64,000 bases of DNA from Zanthoxylum bungeanum (taxonomy: Eukaryota > Streptophyta > Magnoliopsida > Sapindales > Rutaceae): contig SKCR01036760.1 in assembly GCA_019454045.1 (NCBI GenBank), positions 62,001-126,000 on the forward strand. The letters run 5' to 3'. Under the pieces are notes generated by a model. That model searched no databases, was not told where the DNA came from, and worked only from the letters and a program-made list of their open reading frames with translations. Position numbers and translations under genes: made by a program. The first letter of the stretch is position 1, and every line of letters begins with the position of its first letter. Of the stretch, positions 11,034 to 22,053 are shown one piece after another.

Positions 11034-13998
11034 ACTAAGTATTTAAAATCTAATTTTAATACTAGTAGTGAACATATTTATGATAATCATATTTAAAGTC
11101 AGAGCCTTGCCTCGTCTTCAGTTCCTTCATGTCTGCCTTGTCCAAACTGCAGTCACGCTTCTACGATCCCGTTTGCCACATTTTAGGCAGACATTTTGGG
11201 ATATGTCCTTTTATCTTCCTAGAAGATTATAATGATTTTTCCTTTGCTCTTTTCACATTCCAGAAGCCTTTGGCCAAGCCTCGGGTTTCTAGAATATCGA
11301 AGTAAGGTGCGCCTTGCGCTACTTGCCTAATTGCAAATTTTTGAATTTGTCTCCTTGAGAATAGTCATTAACTCTCCAAGAGTTATGTATTGCAATTTAG
11401 TACTTCTAAGATCTAAAAGGATCTATGAAGATCTTTCAATTTCATTATCATACTTTAAGGATCTAATCCTTAGTTCTGATTCAGAAATTAAGGAGTCTAC
11501 TGCGACAAGCTTAATGGATTAAGCACTAAAGTTATCATCACATGAATCTTCCTAAGATCATGCTCTACTATTTGCTTAACGTCGGGCTTAGGCATAATAT
11601 GTTATTTTATCAAATAAAGTAACTTATTAGTATCCAGGACCATCCTGAAATTTATTCCCATTTGAAAAATTAAACCATTTAAATACATTTTCCCTAGGAT
11701 TATGTTTTAAATGTCAATCTTTCAATTTTATCTTGATTTTAATAGTCCAACTATTTAATCAACGATTTAGGTACTTTTAAATATAAAGATTGTTATAGTC
11801 CAACTATATTAATCAACTATAATTTTAATTTGTTTGAATACAGTCCAACTGTTTTATAAAACAACAATTTAAATATTAGTCCAACTAACATTTAATTTAT
11901 TTGACGAATGATATTTGATTGAGCGCGTATGGAAGTAATTAAACGAATATTGTAAATTCAATTCTTACCTCCCACTATTTTTTGGCGAGCCTCTAACCCT
12001 CTGTCGAGTACTCGGGAAACCGTGTTTCCTAGCGGGCTAGGATCCCGTTAAATATCACACAATCTTGACTTTGGCCAAAAAATTGTATGATAATTAACTA
12101 GGTAGATCTTTAAGATCAATTGAATCAAATCCAATTCCTAGATCCAGTAGGGGGACATCCAAGTCCGAAACATATATCCTATATATGCCAATATATCCAA
12201 TATATTGCCTAACCTTTTTCCTCTGAATCAACTAAGCCTTGGCTTTGGCACAACAAACTTAGTGATCCTAGTAAAGCGTGACCCATTGACCATGGAAAGC
12301 TTCGTAATCAATGTCGATGGACAAGAAGTGGTCTTGACTTTGGCCAACAAACCACAACTTGGACAAGACACCGATATGGAACAAAGCCTTCGTGATTCAA
12401 ACACATCATCGACGGACAAAGGCCTTGACTTTGGCCAACAAGCCAATGCCATTCTTAGATATTGAGTAAGAATCACTCAATGGAAGGAAAAACGCTTAAT
12501 ATTTTGTGAGGGTTTTTCGCGTGCAAATTGGCAACCAATTTATTATCTTTGTTAAGGTCTCGTCATCATACACCCTTAAACATGCATTCCAAATACATAA
12601 TAAAGCGTGTATAATAAAATAATAATGATATGCGGATGGATACTTTACACATTGATCCTAGATCAAATCTCTCCATTTCTCTCTCCCGCTAGCACAAGTA
12701 TTTACTTCTACCCGTTACACTACACTTCTAAAGAAACCTCATTTACATTGAGGGGAATAGGTGAGAAGAGAATACAAAGAATATGGAGGTAATAAGGCTG
12801 GACGCGCAGGTCCAATTAATAAATCAAATTTATTACAACAATTTCTAAAATTGTCCCACCCATCTAATATCCATCTGATATACATTATTCATGCACCGCA
12901 ACCATGTATTCACACAAGCATGTTATCAATCAATCTAATCAAATTAATTAATCTGATAATTAGTGACCATCCAATGTTCAAACAACGATTTGATTTTGCT
13001 CGAGTCAAACTCATTTTGCGAATAAGTACTTAAAGTACGAATTCTTAAATTAAATTAAACTACAAAATTAAATCCAATTCAATTTGTATTTAATACTAAT
13101 TCGCTATTTAATTCAAAATTAAATATTACACTTTATTAACGAACCTTTACGATTTAAATTCCAAATTTAATCGTTACGGGTCTCAAAGCCCGATTAACAT
13201 CCAACATCAATTTAATTAAAGTCCAATGGGCTTTTAATTAATTTCTTCAAGGCGTGGACTTTTGGTCAACTCGGGTCAAACCCAATAACCAAAGTCCAAT
13301 CAAGGAATTACCCCATAAGCCTAGAAATCAATTTAGGCCCATTAGGCCCAATTAAACTTTAAATGTCCATTAGTCGCATTTGGGCTTTATGGAAGCGGTT
13401 TTGGGCCTAATTGGATCCAACCAATTTTTCTTAAACCCAACTTAGTACAACCAAGCCCAATAACAACTTTCAAGCCCAATTTTAACAAAATAGGCCCAAA
13501 TAATTAAATTACCAAATTCCAAATTCCCAATTTAATTACACAAGTGTATATCATAATTAATTACCCAATTAACATTTCTAAAACATCAATTAGCCTAATT
13601 AATCATGCTCTTAAATATCAAATAGTGTCCAACACAATTTAACAAAAATCAAACCCAATTACATGCTACTTTATGTCTCGGCTTTGTGGGGATTATTTTG
13701 TCCAATTCGAATTCAATCCAATTAAATCCAAATCAACATCAAATAAATATTTCCAATTGATTTCCAACACATCCAATGATCAAAAAATCAAAAATCCAAG
13801 ACATTTAGGGCTAGTTGATATTCGGCCAACACATCCAATTTGAGGAAAAATGTTCCAAACACAATTTCTTGAAATTGATCCAATCAATATCCAATAAAAC
13901 ATCATTTAAGCATATTCAAACATCCAATTTAATTATATCATGCTCAAAATCAATTTACCCAAATTTTAAGCCCTAATCAAATTTCATGCTTTTACTTC
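11034..13998 (-). other. Element A gag/leader region, no recognisable gag
   Basis: This 3-kb stretch is conserved in B (26305-27551 plus 32579-34400) and C (41070-44080), so it is an original part of the family. It contains further TGG-loop palindromes (about 13070-13200) and a block at 12200-12480 with repeated TTGGCCAAAGTCAAG words. In that block about 82 codons stay open in the sense direction in A and C. No gag zinc knuckle is visible. Confidence 0.6.
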
Positions 13999-14010
13999 GC
14001 TCTGATACCA
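13999..14010 (-). other. Element A primer-binding site (initiator Met tRNA)
   Basis: The minus strand reads TGGTATCAGAGC one base after the 5' LTR end. This is complementary to the 3' end of plant initiator methionine tRNA and is the usual primer site of Ty1/copia elements. Confidence 0.95.
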
Positions 14011-14011
14011 T

Positions 14012-16083
14012 TGTTGGAGTTCTACGGTCCCAAGGATCGAATACAAAGCAAGAAATAAACATGTGAATACATCACGGAGTTGTGGAATCCTCACATCAAT
14101 CGGTTGAGCGACGCGGCAACGAATAAAAATTCAGTTTCTGCTCATTGGTCCTCTCGGCAGTGGCAGTGAAACAGCCCACTGTTTTTGGCTTCAATCTTCC
14201 TCTATCAAGCTCCAAGATTTGTGATTTGATTCCAAGCTCATGGGTTGACTTCCCTATCACCTTCGCATGTCTCTCGGAGTGCTAGCTCTTGATGATTTTG
14301 CCGCAAAATCATCACACTTTTGCTTCCTATTTTCTTCTTGGCTCTCGGCAGTGAGCTGCCAAACCAGTGAAGAAAAATGCCCTTGTTGGGCGTGAATGAG
14401 AGATGAAGAAAGAGAGAAGAGAGAGTTAGGTTGGAAGAAGAAAGTGTATCTAATACACTAAATTAATTTCCAAAATTAATTTACTTATTTTCTCTTTCAA
14501 AATTTCAAGCCATAAATGCTTGCCAACCACACACATCACTTCCCATCAATCAGTGAATAGTGACTGGCGTCAATCACTCAAAGTGAAAGACATCTATCAC
14601 TTGATTGACGAATGATGTGACGCAAGATGCGACTACCGATTTGACGCTTGATTTTACTTGCGTGCCACACTCGAATTCGAAATGCGAATGCGCTCGCAAA
14701 TAATCATGGGCTCGGGTTCGTTAATTCCAAATTAAAAAATTTTCCGTTGCGATGTAATTAAATCTCATTTAATTAAATAATCATGCCTAGCATAATTACT
14801 ATTCATGTCGCTAACGAATTAATTCTAAATTAATTCGTTCGCCCGAATTAAAATCTAATTTTAATTCTGCGTCGAAATCCAATTTCGTATAATATATCGA
14901 ATATATTATTTTATCGATTAATTTCAAATCAATCGTTATCTCTCTTTAATTGATATTTTATCCTAGATAAAATATCTCCGCAATTAATCCCAGATTAATT
15001 TTCTCTCTCATTTAATTAATCCCAGATTAATAAAAGTGCGAGTCATACGTCATCGGTGAATCTTCGGGAAGCGACCCATGAGATCCCCGGATATGTCGGC
15101 AGTAAATTCGGTCGTCGAACTATCCGAACACGTAAGTACCTAGTACTACGTTTATACCGATTTACAAGACAAGGTTGGCTTCTAGCAAAGCGTCATGCCT
15201 ACCCAATTCTCCAGAAATATCCTTACAGGAATATAAGATCTATATCAGGCGTAGTATACGTAGTATTGTGTATGTCGATCCAGTATCGGATGTCACGTGC
15301 TAGGCCTGGGGCTGAAATTGTGTCTGCCCTGTACGAAGCACATGTCGGATGTCTGGTAACTGGTCTCTATATCGGATAAACATGACCTTGTCATTTTATC
15401 CCGATGACTGCAGTACTTAAGAGTACTAGTACCGTATCCTACGTGACATCATCTCCACTATGACTGGAGTGATACTTCCGTCTTGAGATCACACCCAACA
15501 CACTACGATTCTCTATATACCCAGAAGAGACGTACACAGAAACCGGTTAAAGCCTTGGACGACCAAAACCAAAGCATATTGATTGTCGCAAGTATTAGCG
15601 GTGCAAGTCTCAGGTTAAGACCAAATACACCTACCCTGATTTCGGACTTCCATAGACACATAGTCAAACTAAAAATGGAATTCTGAGGGGGTCTATCCAG
15701 AGCGAAGCTGTTTCCCGTACCATCGGTAAAACACAACCTCCTATTACACTTGCATGAGTATCCTATACCCAAATATATGAGAACTATGTCGTTATGCCCT
15801 CACAACGCGCACAAGTGTAATACTAGTATTTTACGTATTTATCGATGTCGAATCTCGATAATACTCTGACTAGGGACATTTAATGATTTATTCTTCATGG
15901 ATTTATACTGTCTCATATCATTCTCAATCCAGGAACAAATCATAAGGACCTCATATCATTTATATATCTTGGTGATCTAATCACAAATGATAAGAGAGCA
16001 ATCTCCTTTGTCACATAGTTAATTTGTACAACAACACCATGATCTGTACAAATAGTGACGCTATGGGTCATAATTGTCCAACA
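14012..16083 (-). repeat. Element A 5' LTR
   Basis: This LTR pairs with 6371-8441 and carries the same palindrome run at about 14719-15032. It is followed by the right GATTT duplication (16084-16088) and then by T1 gag DNA. Confidence 0.95.
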
Positions 16084-16125
16084 GATTTCACCCTAAAGCA
16101 AACAATTTCATCATTGGACTCGTGC

Positions 16126-17970
16126 TTAACTATTAAGGACTAGCAGGAAAAGACTCGAACAAGTAAGCAAAATCAATGTCTTTATGATTAATAAATACAG
16201 GATTACAAATAAATCAGGAAAATAAACATCTTCATAATTTTCAGCCTTGTCTTCTTCCGTCTTCTTGATTTTTCGAGCTTCAGATGCAGTAGTTCTTCTT
16301 CCCATTTTCCTCTTTTGCAACCTCCTATTTGTCACTGCTCGAGAAGTTTTCCCAGAAATCTCTCCACTGCTCTGTTTCTTCTTCACTACTGTTGTCCCAT
16401 ATCCCCACGCAGGAAGCTTGGTGGTTGAAGTTTGGAGGACAAATCTTTCGGGTAGGTCAGAGTTGATCATGTAGATGGGTGGTGGAACAGAGTGATAGTT
16501 GGGTAGAGGGTTTCTGTGTGTGTTGGGTTGTTCGTTTTCTGGGTCGGGTATCTTATAGGTGTCAATGAGGTCTTGGATCTCATGCCTAAGGCGGGGGCAG
16601 TTGTCAGTTTCGTGACCTTTTTTCTGATGGAAGTGACAATATAAGTTTAGGTCGAAGTAGTGTGGCACATTGTTTGGAATTGGTTTGGGTTCCAAAGGTT
16701 TTAGGAGTCCTTACCTCTTCAGCCTTTCAAACACCTTTGACAAAGGTTTACCAAGACCTTTGACAAGGGTTTTTGTGTGTGTTACGTTGCTCTTTTTATA
16801 GGTCGGGTATCTTATGGGTGTCAATGAGGTCTTGGATCTCATGCCTAAGGCAGGGTCAGTTGTCAATTTTGTGACCTTGTTGCTGATGGAAGTGACAATA
16901 TAGGTTTAGGTCGATGTAGTGTGGCACATGGTTTGGAATTGGTTTGGGTTCTAAAGGTTTTAGGAGTCCTTGCCTCTTCAGATTTTCGAACACCTTTGAC
17001 AAAGGTTTACCAAGATTGGAGAATTGCCTGTTTCTGATGGCGGTGACCTCAGCAGGAGCAGGCTTGGCCTCTGAAGGCCCCCCAATGGTCCTCATATTAT
17101 GGTCATAAAACTTTATGTTTTTGGCTTCCACTTCCTCGATATCTATGACAGTTTCTCTTAGCTGTCGAAAGTCACTAATCATGGAGGTCATCCTCCTCAA
17201 CTTGTTATAAATGGAGGCCTTAGTGCCATTGATGATCATCTTAATTTGGTCATTCTCTGAGGGCCGTGTCTGTATCTTCAAGAGCTTACTTCTCCAGTGA
17301 TCCACATAATCTTTGAAGGTCTCTTCTGGCTTCTGCTTGGTGTTCTCTAGGTCACGGAGCGAAAAGTCTATCTCCAAGTGTGTGACATATTGGTTCAGAA
17401 ATGCCTCTACTAATTCCCTTCAGTCTTCTTTGATCTTTCTCTCCAGGCCATGATACCATACTAAAGGCACCCCTTCCAGTGACATCCTGAACATCTTCTG
17501 CACCTGACGCTTCGACATACCCACTGAACTCATCACTGAAACATATTTTCAGAGATAGATCCTTGGATCTCCATTCCCGTTGAACTTGGCCATGTCTGGC
17601 ATCTTAAACTGAGGAGGCAACTGTTCTTCGAAAGTCATTGCATCATAGTCTAACAGATCTTCATGTTTACCCTTTAGCTTGCGGGTAACTGACTCTACTT
17701 GTTCTCTGAGTTTCTGTCATTCTGCTGAGACCCGGCTACCCTTCCCGCGGTATACTCAGCCATGTCATCATCAAAAACAAGGATTTCTTTGCTCACCCTA
17801 TTCGGGGGCTCCTCACGCCTGGCATTCTCGTTGTTTTCTGTTCCCATGTGCGGGGTATTGCCAGACTGGCCACATCGTTGGTCAAAGCTTGTAGTTTCTC
17901 AGTAATTTTGGTGGCATTGGTCTCCACCTGATCCATGTGAGAATCTTCACTGTCTGACGCATTCATGCTT
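16126..17970 (-). pseudogene. T1 gag, broken (Ty3/gypsy)
   Basis: The likely start is the ATG near 17968 (MNASDSEDSHMDQ...). Several frames must be followed. The best pieces are 17377-16856 (173 codons, including LENTKQKPEETFKDYVDHWR, a capsid-type retrotransposon gag motif) and 16695-16126 (189 codons). Both carry a YCHFHQxxGHxTDNC-type motif (the first is cut after DN), the Cys/His module typical of Tat-lineage gypsy Gag. The module is present twice because of a 259-bp tandem duplication. The end of gag is cut by the insertion of element A at 16083. Confidence 0.8.
16490..17007 (-). repeat. 259-bp tandem duplication within T1 gag
   Basis: The word GGGTATCTTAT with all following sequence recurs at 16546 and 16805, 259 bases apart. 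The second copy again encodes the PKPIPNxVPHYxDLNLYCHF stretch. Since 259 is not a multiple of three, the duplication itself shifts the frame. Confidence 0.8.
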
Positions 17971-19115
17971 GCTATACTCTGCTTGACAAGTCTTCCTTCT
18001 TCTCTAACCCAACAGATATCTATGATGGCTGTTAAAACAAGGAGTTAACATGGTGCGTGTATGCATGCGATGCATGAAATACATATGGTTATCAAAACAT
18101 CATATATCCTTCCGACCTTATTCCTCCCACACTCGTGGTAAGTCCATTTATGTCCTAGGTATGGCTTATTTTATGCACCAATGTGGGATACATAAAATCA
18201 TACTCTCTTATGCTACAAGGGTGAACCTTGGCTACCTCAGTCCATTTCCATCGATAAAAGACAAAGACCGCCCATTTACAATATTGACTAAGCCTATTAT
18301 AGGGATCGTGCCATTATCTAGAAACGACGAATTGGGCCCTTGGTAATCACGGTTGCGGGGATGGACTTGGAGATATCCAAAAGTATACAAGTATGCCATA
18401 ACAAGGCGTATCCTTCCTGGATGAAAGCCAGTGCGGATATCAGACTCATGTATTTGGCATATTCGGATCATGTTTGGACCTTCTAAGCCTATCAAGGTTT
18501 TCATACAAGTTGGCCCGTTATCATTTTAAAGCGTTCAATCAAATTATCGCGAGGTGTAAACTTGTCCCAGTTGAAAAGGCCCAACAGGTTTACACTTCTA
18601 CGATAAGGTGGCTAAATAACTTCAAATGATAGGGGGCCCAAACACAAGGTGGCCCATCGTCATTTTGAAAACTTTTGGCCCAATCGTCATAAGATACAAA
18701 CTCGTCCCAGTTTAAGTGGCCCAACAAGTTCGTATCATATGATGAGAGGTCTAAATGTATCCAAATGATGATGGTCCCAAACACAAGCATAGAGGTATCT
18801 TCTATAGGACATATAATTATGGTTCGTATGTGGGCCTATAAGGGTATGGATAAAGGCTCCCACCGGCGAAGGGTTGCTCACAACTAGGTTTCCCCACTCA
18901 AGGGTTCAAGCGACCAAGTGAGCGTGCCTTTTTTATACCCTATGGTACGTGCTAACGAGTGATGACGCCATCTAACGATCCGCCGCCTTGAGTGAAAACG
19001 ACTTCACGATACATAACGCCATCGGGGTAAAAAGGGTATGCAAAATATATGAGACTTGGGTAACCAAAGCCAAAGCCACAGACACTACAAGACATTGTTT
19101 CGGGGCGATTCTCTA
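17971..19115 (-). other. T1 untranslated leader, hairpin-rich
   Basis: About 1.1 kb lie between the primer site and the putative gag start with no extended coding frame in the element sense. The leader contains two tandem long hairpins (18511-18640 and 18650-18779) and weaker inverted repeats at about 18130-18195 and 18370-18470. A structured leader would fit packaging or internal initiation of translation, but that role is inference. Confidence 0.55.
18511..18779 (-). repeat. Two tandem ~130-nt imperfect hairpins
   Basis: Unit 1 starts TGGCCCGTTATCATTTT and closes with AAATGATAGGGGGCCCA. Unit 2 starts TGGCCCATCGTCATTTT and closes with AAATGATGATGGTCCCA. Inner stems also pair: GGTGTAAAC with GTTTACACT in unit 1, and GATACAAACT with AGTTCGTATC in unit 2. 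Where the two units differ, both sides of the stem tend to differ together. The apical part shares GTCCCAGTT...GGCCCAACA. Confidence 0.75.
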
Positions 19116-19116
19116 T

Positions 19117-19133
19117 CCCCAGTGCAGTCGCCA
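19117..19133 (-). other. T1 primer-binding site candidate
   Basis: The minus strand reads TGGCGACTGCACTGGGG shortly after CTCCTACAG. This resembles primer sites seen next to many plant gypsy LTRs. If it is the true site, the 5' LTR begins at 19136. A second candidate, TGGCGTGGTCACC at about 19178-19190, follows CCCTACA and would put the LTR edge at 19192, where the left LTR copy also begins. Confidence 0.5.
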
Positions 19134-19135
19134 TC

Positions 19136-21484
19136 TGTAGGAGCGAAGCGGGGTTTACTGCTATGCCTATGATGCTCGGTGACCACGCCATTGTAGGGCT
19201 CGCAGCCCGTAGATAGTAGATAGTAGCCCGCGGGGGAGTAAACCGGAGAATAAAATATTCACCACCCAGTGTGAACTGGGAAATGATTTAAGGCCGCACT
19301 CACCCCTCGCAAGGGAAGACCTCAAACCGTTGGGTTCGGAATGGTCCCTTACTTATGCCAGTATAATGGACGGGTTCACACAATGGTATAGCCAAGTCTT
19401 ATGCAGCACATGCAAGATAATTAAGATAAACACAAATTTTCACACCCATAAACATTAATAGAAATAATAAAAGCAATAACATAGTTTCAAAAGCATATTA
19501 AGTTAAGAAGTTCGATAATGAAATTTATAATAACAATCAAAAGCAGAAAAAAAAAGCGTCAATAAATAAATGCAAATGATTAATCTGAAACACATAATGC
19601 AAAATAAATAACTAAAGAGGTAAAAATGCATAAAATATAAAGAAAGCAGTTGTCCAATGTGTGTGTCTTCGTGTAGCATTCGTAAATGCGTTCGAACGGA
19701 GTGTTCCAGAGAGTTCACGTTTGTGTAGCGTTCGAAAACACGTTCGAATGGAGTGAGGCAGAATGCTTACGTTCTGGTCGCGTTTGAAAACGCATTCGAA
19801 CGTTCTTATGAAAATAGCGCCCATAATGACATAAACATACATTTGTGAGTATTTCCCGAGTGGTACGTGGAGTTGTATCCCAAGTACAGACCGCACTACC
19901 ATCCATTCAGATTCGGCTACATAATTTATGTTTGGGTTTCCATCGATATACCACAAGGGATAATACCATACATAATCATTAATGTAATGTAAAATAAAAT
20001 AAAAAAGGACATGAAATGATATAACAATGCATATGCGGATAATGAACAAATAAGATAAAGGCGAAATAAAAAAATAACGAAAGATAAATAACGAAAGTAA
20101 ATGCGGAAAAATAAAATAACAATAAAAGTAAATAAACAAAAAACTAAATAGCAAAATAAATGTGGAATAGTAAAATAACTATGAAAGCGAATAAATAAAA
20201 AAAAGGTAAATAACACTAAATAAATAAATAAATAATAAAATGCTAAAAAAAAGAAATAAATGTGACCAGAAATTTGGCCGTCTTTGATTTAGGACTTCGC
20301 ATGCCCGGCTGGACGTATTTAACGTCCAGCCAAGTATGCCGTGTCCAGAACTATAAAAATAAGTAGGGTAAGGGTGCCCTCAGGTCTTACCTTTTAAGTT
20401 GCTTCTCGGAAGTGTGTTATGCCGTCGCCGGAAGGATTAAAGCTTTGTTGTTTCGCAGTTTCTGTTCACTGTTTCTGGTTTGCTATTTTTTGGCTACTAT
20501 TTGTTATTTTTGGGCTGTTGTTTTTTCTATTTTTTGGTTGCTGTTTTTGGTGATTTTTGGGACTGTTCTTGGTTTTTTTGGGGACTATTTTTGGGTGATT
20601 TTTGGGACTATTTTTGGGACTGTTTTTTTAGGGTTTTTTTGGGACTGGTTTTGGGTGTTTTCGGTGGTTTATGGGGCTGGTTTACTCTCGGTTGTTTATT
20701 GTTTTGTCTCGGCTGGAGGTGGCTTTTGTGTGTGTTGTTCAGTGAGTCTTCCGTGTGTGTGTTTTGTAATTGTTGTTCACGCCACTGGTTTTTTGTTGAT
20801 TTGTTTCGGTCAGGGCTGATGGTTGGCTTAGGGTTTTGTTGTTGCTTTCTCTCAGTCAGGGCTGATTTGGTGGGTTTTTTGTTGTTTTGTCTCGGTCAGG
20901 CTGATTTGGTGGGTTGTTGCCATTTATTTGGTGGGTTCTTGGCTTGTGTTATTGTCGTTTGTCTTCAAGTTTTTTTTTTGCTTAGTTTGTTCTTAGGTGT
21001 GTTTGATTGCCGTGAGTCTCTAGGGTTTCTCTTGGTGATTTGGTCTTCAATTTATAGTGACAAGGGATCTCCTAAGTAAGGAAATAAATCATACAAATTT
21101 GGGAGATATTCCCTTAAATTATTTAGGGAAAGGATTTTTGTAAATTTGGTGAGGAGAATATTTTAAATCTTGTTAAATTGGAAGATGATTTGAGGGATTT
21201 TGACATGTGTTTTGCATGGGATTTCTATTTGGGAAGGCTTGGGTGTGTGGACTTTGTGGGGTGGGCCATAGGCGTGTTGTAGGTGTTTGGGGCTTGTCCG
21301 AGGCTAAGGTTTGAAACAGCGACTGAGCGAATCCAAGGCGGGCTAGTGAGTCTGAATCTGATGAGGGGTTAATTTTTAGAGGTTTTTCATTCCGGCATTT
21401 GTTTCCCGCGACTCCCGCAACTTTTCAGGTAGTGCCTCCATACGAGGCTCATCATCGGGCTTATGTAAAAATACAGTGCCTACA
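19136..21484 (-). repeat. T1 5' LTR (full-length copy)
   Basis: The LTR starts TGTAGGCACTG on the minus strand at 21484 and ends at 19192 or 19136. It is homologous to 2373-3931 but retains about 770 extra bases with a TATA box and a leader rich in CAAAACA/CCCTAG words. The plus-strand complement of that part is T/G-rich and gives long but meaningless hydrophobic frames. Confidence 0.75.
21051..21056 (-). promoter_or_regulatory. T1 LTR TATA box
   Basis: The minus strand reads CACTATAAATTGAAGACC, followed about 25-30 bases downstream by a CCCTAGAGACTCACGG leader. A TATAAA in the middle of the 5' LTR is the expected promoter. It is absent from the shortened 3' LTR. Confidence 0.5.
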
Positions 21485-22053
21485 TGGTGGCCGGCGCACC
21501 CCTCTGGCCGGTAGCGGCAGGCCGCCGGCGCAACCAGGTCAACCCATATGTGAAATTGGGGACGGGGGTCGTGTGTGAGAGCTTGAAATATTTTAAAATT
21601 TTCGCAAATAATGGAAAATTCAAGATATTTATAGAAAACGTTCTGAAAATTATTTTCTGGCCCCCTCGAAATTATAATTAGGTCTCTGTCATGGGGATTT
21701 CTAGGAAAATCATATTTTTGAAGCCTTTCTGATTTAAATTTCGAAAGGTATTAAACACGAAAGTTGTTCGTCTCGGAAAAATGAGTTTGTTGGTTCAAGA
21801 ATCAGCTCAATCGAAGTTTGTTTACTATTTATATAGCTAAAATAAGAAACTTTCCACGTATATCAATATAAATTGGAATCGCGTAACCAGTTCTCGAAAC
21901 CACACATTTGCCAACGCGACCAAGCTTCACTTTAAATCGTTCCAATCTATTTTTCAACACATATACTCTTATTTTCGAACATCATCCAGTTTCAATTCCT
22001 TAACTTAATTTGGAAGCATTCAAGCACTGTTCCGAAAAACTAGGGATATTACA
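21485..22053 (-). mobile_element. G0: chromovirus-like gypsy 3' LTR, partial
   Basis: Read on the minus strand this begins TGTAATATCCCTAG at 22053 and is preceded by an AGGAGGA purine tract. The last part (21485-21550) is GC-rich (GGTGGCCGGCGCACCCC). Joined across the element B insertion, the purine tract continues a GAGGACGAAATTT...GGGAG sequence at 52192-52215. That arrangement is typical of the pol end, purine tract and LTR start of Tekay/Del-type chromoviruses. The left side is cut by T1. Confidence 0.65.

Larger units (their letters stand above)
6371..16083 (-). mobile_element. A: Ty1/copia LTR retrotransposon, complete structure, decayed coding
   Basis: The element has LTRs of 2071 bp (6371-8441) and 2072 bp (14012-16083). 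They start TGTTGGACAATTATGACCC and end with CCAACA when read on the minus strand. It has a perfect 5-bp target duplication GATTT (6366-6370 and 16084-16088), a primer-binding site next to the right LTR and a polypurine tract next to the left LTR. Internal DNA is 5570 bp. Traces of the pre-integrase region, integrase core and reverse transcriptase occur in the copia order. All are broken by stops and shifts, and no gag could be recognised. B, C and D belong to the same family. It inserted into T1. Confidence 0.95.
2373..21484 (-). mobile_element. T1: Ty3/gypsy LTR retrotransposon (Tat-like), decayed, interrupted by copia A
   Basis: Two homologous LTRs in the same orientation (2373-3931 and about 19192-21484) bracket this element. 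A purine tract sits beside the left LTR, a primer-site-like sequence beside the right one, a gypsy gag trace lies at 16126-17970 and an integrase trace at 5621-5860. All read on the minus strand. Removing copia A (6371-16083) brings gag within about 0.5 kb of integrase, so protease, reverse transcriptase and RNase H are almost entirely deleted. Tandem repeats fill the region between integrase and the 3' LTR, a known habit of Tat/Ogre-type elements. The flanks (TTCAC left, TGGTG right) do not form a target duplication, so one end has been rearranged. Confidence 0.75.

Noticed and set aside
20412..21079. Overlapping 135- and 199-codon hydrophobic frames
   Set aside because: They lie on the antisense strand of the T1 5' LTR in T/G-rich low-complexity DNA. 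The Phe/Leu/Trp/Gly composition follows from TTTTTGGG words, and no conserved domain is seen.
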